Shown here in pieces: positions 26,016-31,334 of a stretch of 31,334 nucleotides of DNA (positions within the stretch are counted from its first letter, which is position 1; every line of letters starts with the position of its first letter). The notes beneath the pieces were generated by a model. That model was not told the origin of the DNA and ran no database searches. It saw nothing but the letters and a program-made list of their open reading frames with translations. Both the position numbers and the translations under genes were made by a program. Location of the stretch: positions 1-31,334 of the forward strand of contig CAKSCV010000029.1 of the NCBI GenBank assembly GCA_934444645.1. Reading direction: 5' to 3'. This DNA is from an uncultured Eubacteriales bacterium. GTDB taxonomy: Bacteria > Bacillota > Clostridia > Oscillospirales > CAG-382.

Positions 26016-27392
26016 ATGAAAAAGACCAACCGTTTCGGCAAGCGCATCGGCGCACTTTTGGCTTCTGTCTGCCTTGCGGCCGGCTTTTTGACCCTGCCGT
26101 CCTCGCAGACGCTTGCGCTTTACAACGATGCGGTTTACGATTCCTACAAAAACATGAACCGATCGGAGAACGCTTCGGGCGCGGCGCGGTATGTCGTGCC
26201 AAACCTGTACCGGCAGGATGCTTCCTACACCAACGTCAAATCCTTTCCGCTTGTGGTAAGCGGCGGTGTGAGCTATGTGCCGCTCGATATTTTTGCGCTT
26301 TATTCGTATTTGGAGGTCGTGTACGGCAGAATTTCGTACAGCTTTTATATCAACAACACCAAAAACGGCCGTTACATCGCCTTTGACATTGACAACGGCA
26401 CCACCACCACCGACAGCGGCGAAACGCTCGACATTGAATCCAAGCTGTTCTACCGCACCTATTATGTGCCGGCAAAGGATGTCTGCGGCGCGCTCGGCCT
26501 GAACTTCGAGTTTTACGACAACGCCGACGACGGCATTTGCGCCGCACGCATTTCCGATTCCAAAGCCAAATATACTTTAGCCGAGCTTGTCAAAATGTAC
26601 AGCCCGACCAAAAAGCCTTCGGCGGAAGACACCTCGTCCGACGATAACAAAACTCCCTCGCAAGACCCTGACCCCAAGCCGGACAATCCCGTCATTTCCG
26701 ACCCGACGATCCTGCCGCCCGACAAGACGGACGACGACAAGCCCGATCCGCAGCCGCCCGAAAAAGAAGAAACGCCGCCGGAGGATCCTTACAAAAATGT
26801 TGCCGCACGCACACTCTATCTCACCTTTGACAACATTGGCGGAAGCACCGACGGAATTTTGAGCGTTCTTCGCACAAGCGGCATCAAAGCCACCTTTTTC
26901 ATGACGGCGGAGCAGATCTACGCCTATCCCGACACCGTGCGGCGCGTGGTTGCCGACGGACATACGCCGGGACTTCTCATTTCGCCGACCGACGGACAAA
27001 ATGTGCTGACCTCCGAAGAAATTCTCGCACGCATCACGGAAGCGCAAGAGGCACTAAAGCTTGTCACAAAAGCCAAAACGCGCTTGCTTCGTTTAACAGA
27101 CCGCACCAAAGCCCTGGAGGAAAACGGCTTTTTCGAGGAGGCCGCCGCACACGGCTATCGGATCTACCGCTACACTCTTGACAGCGGCGACGGTGCGGGA
27201 CGTGCGCAAAGCGTGTTTCAAGCACTCTGCACGACGCTTGCCGAGAACAAGCCAAAAGCCGCGCAGACCTATCATGTCCGCTTCGGTTCACACGCCGTCA
27301 CGGCAGAGGTCTTGACAAAGCTGATTAACTTTTTTGCCGACTATACACAGTTCAGCATTCGCTCGTTTGACGAAACAACCCTGCTGCCGTGA
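26016..27392 (+). CDS. Exported stalk-domain protein with degenerate NodB (polysaccharide deacetylase-like) domain
   Basis: A 458-aa exported protein, starting at the ATG with AGAAGGA 8 nt upstream. It has a signal peptide (about residues 1-33, ending TLA), a copper-amine-oxidase-N-like stalk domain (about 70-185) and a Pro/Asp/Lys-rich linker (about 200-262). A NodB-like fold follows (about 265-458). NodB enzymes use a DD pair and an HxxxH metal site. Here LTFD272-N273 replaces TFDD, and H316 is followed at +4 by L320 instead of His. The usual RxPxG motif reads RLLRLTDR. Metal binding is therefore probably lost, and the domain may bind rather than deacetylate glycan. An earlier start at 25827 would place 63 residues of poor coding before the signal peptide and is rejected. 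Confidence 0.8.
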   Translation: MKKTNRFGKRIGALLASVCLAAGFLTLPSSQTLALYNDAVYDSYKNMNRSENASGAARYVVPNLYRQDASYTNVKSFPLVVSGGVSYVPLDIFALYSYLEVVYGRISYSFYINNTKNGRYIAFDIDNGTTTTDSGETLDIESKLFYRTYYVPAKDVCGALGLNFEFYDNADDGICAARISDSKAKYTLAELVKMYSPTKKPSAEDTSSDDNKTPSQDPDPKPDNPVISDPTILPPDKTDDDKPDPQPPEKEETPPEDPYKNVAARTLYLTFDNIGGSTDGILSVLRTSGIKATFFMTAEQIYAYPDTVRRVVADGHTPGLLISPTDGQNVLTSEEILARITEAQEALKLVTKAKTRLLRLTDRTKALEENGFFEEAAAHGYRIYRYTLDSGDGAGRAQSVFQALCTTLAENKPKAAQTYHVRFGSHAVTAEVLTKLINFFADYTQFSIRSFDETTLLP

Positions 27393-27431
27393 CCGTACGG
27401 CACAGCCAGAATACAGACCGGAGATGAATTC

Positions 27432-28139
27432 ATGGAACAGAGAAAAAAACGCATTCTCATCGTTGAAGATGAAAAAAATATCGCCGATATCCTCGAATAC
27501 AACGTCCAAAAGCAAGGCTATGACACCGATGTCGCCTACGACGGCGAAAAAGGGCTGGCACTTGCGCTTTCGGGCGGCTTCGACTTGATCTTACTCGACG
27601 TGATGCTGCCGAAAATGGACGGCTTTGAAATCTGCCGCCGGGTTCGGGAGCGTCTTGATACGCCGATTATTATGTTAACCGCACGCGAAGAAGAACGCGA
27701 TAAGGTGTTCGGTCTTGAGCTGGGCGCAGATGACTATATGACAAAGCCGTTCAGCACAGCCGAGTTGTTGTCGCGCATCAAAGCCAACATTCGCCGGTAT
27801 TCCGGCGAAGCGGTGGTGCGTGCGGCTGAGGAAAAGCCGGAAATTATTCAGATAGGCGATCTTGAAATCAACTGTTCGGCCTATTCGGTCAAGAAAAAGG
27901 GCAAGGAGATCTCCCTTTCCAAGCAGCAATATGAGCTGTTAGTCTTTTTAGCGCGCAACCGCGGCAAAAAATACCGTCAAGAAGCGTTGTTGAAGGAAGT
28001 TTGGGGCTATGATGACTATTACGGCGAAGTCCGCACGGTGGATGTGACCGTCACGCGGCTGCGCAAGCAGATCGAGGACAATCCGTCCGAGCCGCAGTAT
28101 ATCAAAAACAAGCGCGGCATGGGCTACTACATCGAATAG
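27432..28139 (+). CDS. OmpR/PhoB-family response regulator (no adjacent kinase)
   Basis: A 235-aa two-component DNA-binding regulator. The receiver domain (about residues 6-120) has the acidic pair E12-D13, the phosphoryl acceptor D56 in LLDVMLP, T83 and K105. The winged-helix domain (about 138-235) carries typical OmpR motifs (LSKQQYELLVFLARNRGK, VDVTVTRLRKQIE, IKNKRGMGYYIE). The ATG at 27432 follows GGAG, 39 bp after the NodB-like gene. It resembles clostridial PhoP/WalR-type regulators, but which one cannot be told from sequence. Its partner histidine kinase normally sits next to it; here the next gene is rnhB. The kinase must be elsewhere, or this is an orphan. Confidence 0.95.
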   Translation: MEQRKKRILIVEDEKNIADILEYNVQKQGYDTDVAYDGEKGLALALSGGFDLILLDVMLPKMDGFEICRRVRERLDTPIIMLTAREEERDKVFGLELGADDYMTKPFSTAELLSRIKANIRRYSGEAVVRAAEEKPEIIQIGDLEINCSAYSVKKKGKEISLSKQQYELLVFLARNRGKKYRQEALLKEVWGYDDYYGEVRTVDVTVTRLRKQIEDNPSEPQYIKNKRGMGYYIE

Positions 28140-28150
28140 TCCGCATAAAA

Positions 28151-28175
28151 ATACGCACGCGTACGCACGCGCGCG
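28151..28175. other. Alternating purine-pyrimidine tract (Z-DNA-prone)
   Basis: Twenty-five bases strictly alternate purine and pyrimidine, mostly CG and CA/TG steps, in the 79-bp gap between the response regulator and rnhB. A short direct repeat, ATCGATAAC twice, follows at about 28186-28203. Such tracts can form left-handed DNA under supercoiling. A role here is speculative. Confidence 0.5.
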
Positions 28176-28218
28176 ATACGTGATAATCGATAACATCGAT
28201 AACAAGGAAGCCGACACC

Positions 28219-28881
28219 ATGAAAAAACAGACTGCAAACGTCCTTTCTCTCTCCTACGAAAAATCGCTCTGTCCGGAAAACGCCGTCCTTTGCGGCGCGG
28301 ATGAAGCCGGCCGCGGACCGCTTGCCGGGCGTGTCTATGCCGCCGCCGTCATTCTGCCGGACAACTATGCCGACATTCCGGAGCTTTGCGGCTTAAACGA
28401 CTCCAAAAAGCTCTCCGAAAAAAAGCGCGATGCACTTGCCGAAGCCGTCAAGGCGCACGCCGTCGCCTATGCGGTGGCCTTCTGCACCGTCGAAGAAATC
28501 GAAGAGTACAACATTCTCGGCGCGGCGCTCCTTGCCATGACGCGCGCGATCGAAGGTCTTGCCGTGCCGCCGGATTTTGCGCTCATCGACGGCAACAAAA
28601 CGCCGTCGCTTGCCATTCCCTGTCGGGCAGAGGTCGGCGGCGACGGAAAATGCCCGTCGATCGCGGCAGCCTCAATTCTTGCCAAAACTGCCCGGGACGC
28701 CTACTGCCGCGAAGTTCTTGACAAGACCTATCCTGCCTACGGCTTTGCCGTCCACAAGGGTTACGGCACCAAGGCGCACTATGCCGCCATCGAAACGTAT
28801 GGGCTGTGTCCCGAGCATCGGCCGAGCTTTTTCAAGAACTATCGGCAAAAGCACGGGAAAGACCCGTCTGACATACAATGA
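28219..28881 (+). CDS. rnhB: Ribonuclease HII
   Basis: A 220-aa enzyme that cuts the RNA strand of RNA-DNA hybrids and excises misincorporated ribonucleotides in the cytoplasm. The N-terminal motif GADEAGRGPLAG contains catalytic D28 and E29. Further conserved blocks are LNDSKKLSEKKR, DGNKTP and SIAAASILAKTARD, which supply the remaining acidic residues, and a C-terminal H-R-PSFFKN region. The ATG at 28219 has AAGGAAG 8 nt upstream. An in-frame ATG at 28180 has no ribosome binding site. The stop codon overlaps the yraN start (ATGA), showing translational coupling. The rnhB-yraN pairing is common in bacteria. Confidence 0.97.
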   Translation: MKKQTANVLSLSYEKSLCPENAVLCGADEAGRGPLAGRVYAAAVILPDNYADIPELCGLNDSKKLSEKKRDALAEAVKAHAVAYAVAFCTVEEIEEYNILGAALLAMTRAIEGLAVPPDFALIDGNKTPSLAIPCRAEVGGDGKCPSIAAASILAKTARDAYCREVLDKTYPAYGFAVHKGYGTKAHYAAIETYGLCPEHRPSFFKNYRQKHGKDPSDIQ

Positions 28882-29252
28882 GTAAAGAAAGCACGCGCAA
28901 GCGCGGCAACAGCGGCGAAGCTTTTGCCGCAGACTATTACGAAAAGAACGGTTATCGGATCCTCTGCCGCAACTTCAAGGGCTCACACGGCGAAATCGAC
29001 ATCATTGCCGAAAAAGACGCATATATTGTCTTTGCCGAGGTGAAATTACGGACGGTTTTATCCCAAAAACCGGCGGAAGCGGTCGATCCCGAAAAAATGT
29101 TGCATATTGTTAATACGGCAAATGAATTTTTATGCGAATATAGGGACAATACTTATATAGCGTCGTTAAAAACACGGTTTGATGTTTTTGAAATCCTCGC
29201 ATTTGACGGAAAACCGAAGTCGTATCAGCTGATAGAAAACGTAACCGCTTAA
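28878..29252 (+). CDS. yraN: YraN family (UPF0102) nuclease-like protein
   Basis: A 124-aa member of the YraN/UPF0102 family, which has a restriction-endonuclease-like fold and no firmly proven function. Family signatures are the RKRGNSGE start, ADYYEKNGYRIL, then GEIDIIAEKD and FAEVKLR, which carry the E-D-(E/Q)xK nuclease core. The start overlaps the rnhB stop by ATGA. From about 29040 the sequence becomes more AT-rich than the upstream half. Length is normal for the family. Confidence 0.93.
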   Translation: MSKESTRKRGNSGEAFAADYYEKNGYRILCRNFKGSHGEIDIIAEKDAYIVFAEVKLRTVLSQKPAEAVDPEKMLHIVNTANEFLCEYRDNTYIASLKTRFDVFEILAFDGKPKSYQLIENVTA

Positions 29253-29297
29253 AACTTGATTTTCTCCCTAAGGCTCATCCTTAGACAAAGGAACTGT

Positions 29298-30242
29298 ATG
29301 AATTATTTTGATCTGCACTGTGACACTGCTTATGAAATGTATACGCAAAAGCTGCCGCTTGACAAAAACACGCTTGCGGTCGATTTGGACGGCTTTGACG
29401 CGTATGAACGCAAGGCGCAAATCTTTGCGGTATGGTCGGAAAACACCAAAAGCGCCGGCGATGTATACGGCGATTTTTTTGCCATACTCGATTACTTAAA
29501 GGAACAGATTGCCCGAAACGAAGACCGTGCGGTTTTATGCACCGACAAGGAAACGCTTGTGTCGGATGACCGCCGGTTAAAGGTGATTCCGTCGGTGGAA
29601 GGTTCGCGGTTAATCGAAAACGATCTCGACCGCCTTGACATTTTACGGGAACACGGCGTGCGCGTATTAACACTTGCCTGGGGCGGCGAGTGCGCCGTTT
29701 GCGGTGCGTATGACACGGATATCGGGCTGACCGATTTCGGCTACAAGACCGTAGAACGCTGCGAAGAACTCGGCATTTTGCTCGACGTATCGCATTTGTC
29801 GGAAAAAGGGTTCTGGGATTTGGCAAACGTGGCCAAAAAGCCGTTTATCGCGTCGCATTCCAACGCGCAAAGCATTTGCAACCATGCGCGGAATTTATCC
29901 GACACGCAGCTTCGCACCATTCTTTCGCACGGCGGCATCGCCGGAGTGAATTTGGTCGGCAAGCACCTGTCGCGCACCTTTGAGGATGCGGACATGATTC
30001 CCGACAAGGAGGCCGCGCTTGACGCGGTATCCAAGCATATTGTCCATTTTATGGAAAAAGGCTGTGCCAAGAGCGTTTGCTTGGGCTGTGACTTAGACGG
30101 CACGCATCCTCTTGCCGGGCTTGAGCGTGTGCGCGACATTGCCGCACTCGGAAGCTATATGAAGGCGCACGGCGCTGACGACAATTTGATTGATGATTTG
30201 TTTTACGGCAACGCTTACCGGTTTTTTGAAAAAAATCTGTAA
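29298..30242 (+). CDS. Membrane dipeptidase family protein (peptidase M19)
   Basis: A 314-aa zinc metallopeptidase of the M19 (renal dipeptidase) family, which cleaves dipeptides, including D-amino-acid dipeptides in several bacteria. Metal ligands are visible as H7-x-D9 (DLHCDT), E101 (SVEGSR), H166 (DVSHLS) and H187 (SHSNAQ). A late CDLDG motif supplies the catalytic-site aspartate. There is no signal peptide, so it is cytoplasmic, as in many Firmicutes. The ATG at 29298 follows AAAGGAAC; an in-frame start at 29256 lacks a ribosome binding site. It follows yraN by 45 bp and its stop is followed at once by the hairpin train of repeat arm C. Confidence 0.95.
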   Translation: MNYFDLHCDTAYEMYTQKLPLDKNTLAVDLDGFDAYERKAQIFAVWSENTKSAGDVYGDFFAILDYLKEQIARNEDRAVLCTDKETLVSDDRRLKVIPSVEGSRLIENDLDRLDILREHGVRVLTLAWGGECAVCGAYDTDIGLTDFGYKTVERCEELGILLDVSHLSEKGFWDLANVAKKPFIASHSNAQSICNHARNLSDTQLRTILSHGGIAGVNLVGKHLSRTFEDADMIPDKEAALDAVSKHIVHFMEKGCAKSVCLGCDLDGTHPLAGLERVRDIAALGSYMKAHGADDNLIDDLFYGNAYRFFEKNL

Positions 30243-30257
30243 GCGCCCGGCGCGGTT

Positions 30258-30432
30258 TTTCCCGCGGCGGGAAAACAGCCGCCGAAGGCGGAGAGAATCG
30301 CCGCCAAGAGCGGCGAAAAGCACGCAAGGCGTGCTGCCCCGATAGGGGCAAAACTTTCCGAAAGGAAAGTTTCAAAGTTTTTTGCCCTACTTTTTGTACT
30401 TTACAAAAAGTAGGAAAAAGCGGCGAAGCCGC
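30258..30432 (+). other. Train of hairpins downstream of the M19 gene
   Basis: Eight hairpins occur in 175 bp: TTTTCCCG/CGGGAAAA (30258-30276), CCGCC/GGCGG loop GAA (30280-30292), CCGC/GCGG (about 30301-30313), AGCACGC/GCGTGCT (30319-30335), GCCCC/GGGGC loop GATA (30336-30349), AAACTTTCC stem loop GAAA (30351-30372), a 13-bp CCTACTTTTTGTA stem loop CTT (30386-30414), and GCGGC/GCCGC loop GAA (30420-30432). The M19 transcript would read through them with GNNA- or GAA-type loops. The stem order parallels the train at 294-395 read on the minus strand. Confidence 0.8.
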
Positions 30433-30480
30433 AAAAGGATTTAATTTTGTTTGCACGAATTTGCTGTTTTGGTGCGCTGA

Positions 30481-30662
30481 TTCGAGGTTTGCGAAACCTC
30501 GAAGCTCCCTTAAAAAGGTTTTAATTGTTGCGGTGCGAAGATGTCACTGCGGTGCGCTGATTCGAGGTTTGCAAAACCTCGGAGCTTCCTTAAAAAGGTT
30601 TTAATTGTTGCGGTGCGAAGATGTCACTGCGGTGCGCTGATTCGAGGTTTGCAGAACCTCGG
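30481..30662 (+). repeat. ~80-bp unit array of arm C
   Basis: Two full 80-bp units start at 30481 and 30561, and a third palindrome starts at 30641. The two units are nearly identical to each other and to the unit at 5442-5521, closer than to the other units of the array at 5360. This suggests recent copying or gene conversion. Confidence 0.9.
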
Positions 30663-31334
30663 AGCTTCCTGCGATGGAGTACGGGTTGTCACTTTTTGCG
30701 TTGTGCAAAAAGTAACCAAAAAGCACACGGGGCGAAGCCCTGCGACCCACGATTCAAAGCTCTGCCGGAAGTGATTTTGCAGAAATTTCCGGCGGCACGT
30801 GTCGAAACCGGTTTTGCCTGCAAAACGCCGGCGTAAAGGCTTTGAATCGGTGCGAAAGGGTTACCGTAGTGCAGACGCAAGACTGATATTTTTCGAAAAT
30901 GAGAAGGTGTACTGCAAGCTCACAGGACGTTTTCGCGGATGAAATTTGCAGTTGCTCGTTAGCTTTGGTGCAGTGCGAAGTTGAAATTTTAGTATGCTGA
31001 AAAAAGCTTTTCTTTATCGGATAGCTTTGTATGAGCTGAAAAAACAGCCCTTTTCCGCAAACCAAAAGGTTTGCGTTTACAGAAAGCTTTACGAACTGTC
31101 CTCAAAAGCCGCCTTTTCACGTACAAAAAGCCTTTTATTCGCACAAACTTTTCATTTTTTCCACCCAAAACAACTCTTTTTTGCCCTCCACCTCCCATTC
31201 GTACCACCCTTAACCTACTGTCCGCAAAGAATACAGCTATTCTTTTGCTGTTCGCTTTAATTTTGTGCTGTAAAGCCGGAGCGTCGCACCGATTCAAATC
31301 ATTGCCGGCGATACTCGAAAAATTGCAGATTTCT

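Larger units (their letters stand above)
30243..31334 (+). repeat. Structured repeat element, arm C and centre, running off the window
   Basis: No gene is supported. The order matches the left half of copy B: hairpin train (30258-30432), AAGGATTTAATT leader at about 30435, ~80-bp units (30481-30662), long hairpin (30684-30717), GGGGC/GCCC hairpin (about 30730-30740), 100-bp branched module (30750-30849) and AT-rich centre (to about 31285). At 31290-31300 a degenerate CGATTCAAA begins where copy B has its inverted right arm, but the match fades and the window ends. Confidence 0.8.

Overview
The window looks like chromosomal DNA of a Gram-positive, anaerobic, probably spore-forming Clostridia-type bacterium, most likely an uncultured gut lineage. 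The reasons are S-layer-homology (SLH) surface proteins, AGGAGG-type ribosome binding sites, consensus sigma-A promoters, a SecA with the length and Walker A position of the Bacillus protein, a ferredoxin-domain DUF362 protein, and a 29-residue Cys-rich membrane peptide behind a sigma-K-like promoter. No taxonomic marker allows a genus call.

Layout. 1-435 is one arm of a structured repeat element. 436-5064 (minus) is an operon reading secA, a small multi-pass membrane protein, then a DUF362/4Fe-4S protein. 5178-6745 is a complete copy of the repeat element with inverted arms. 6891-9872 (plus) is a GH99/WbsX-like protein without a signal peptide. 9988-11150 (minus) holds a secreted CAP-domain protein and the 29-aa peptide. 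11309-23547 (minus) holds two very large secreted surface proteins: a 1730-aa SLH/GH99-like protein and a 2234-aa protein with InlB-type repeats and SLH domains. 23837-25747 (minus) is htpG. 26016-30242 (plus) is a run of a stalk/NodB-like secreted protein with broken metal ligands, an OmpR-type response regulator without a kinase, rnhB, yraN and an M19 dipeptidase. 30243-31334 is a further arm of the repeat element.

How the parts relate. The surface-protein block (6.9-23.5 kb) shares modules: a GH99-like domain occurs twice, copper-amine-oxidase-N-like stalk domains three times (including the NodB-like protein), and a beta-sandwich module ending in an RFDPF-type motif several times. This suggests a lineage-specific cell-surface, glycan-directed apparatus that diversified by duplication and shuffling. 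The flanking genes (secA, htpG, rnhB, yraN) are housekeeping.

The most unusual content is the repeat element, seen as four arms. From the outside inward each arm has a train of short perfect hairpins whose loops mostly read GNNA or GAA, a leader with the invariant box AAGGATTTAATT, one to three ~80-bp units with a CGAGGTT/AACCTCG hairpin, a long ACTTTTTGC/GCAAAAAGT hairpin, and in three arms a 100-bp branched module. Several stems differ between copies by paired substitutions, so structure rather than sequence seems conserved. Two of the trains lie directly downstream of operon ends, in transcript orientation. I could not tie the element to any named RNA or transposon family.
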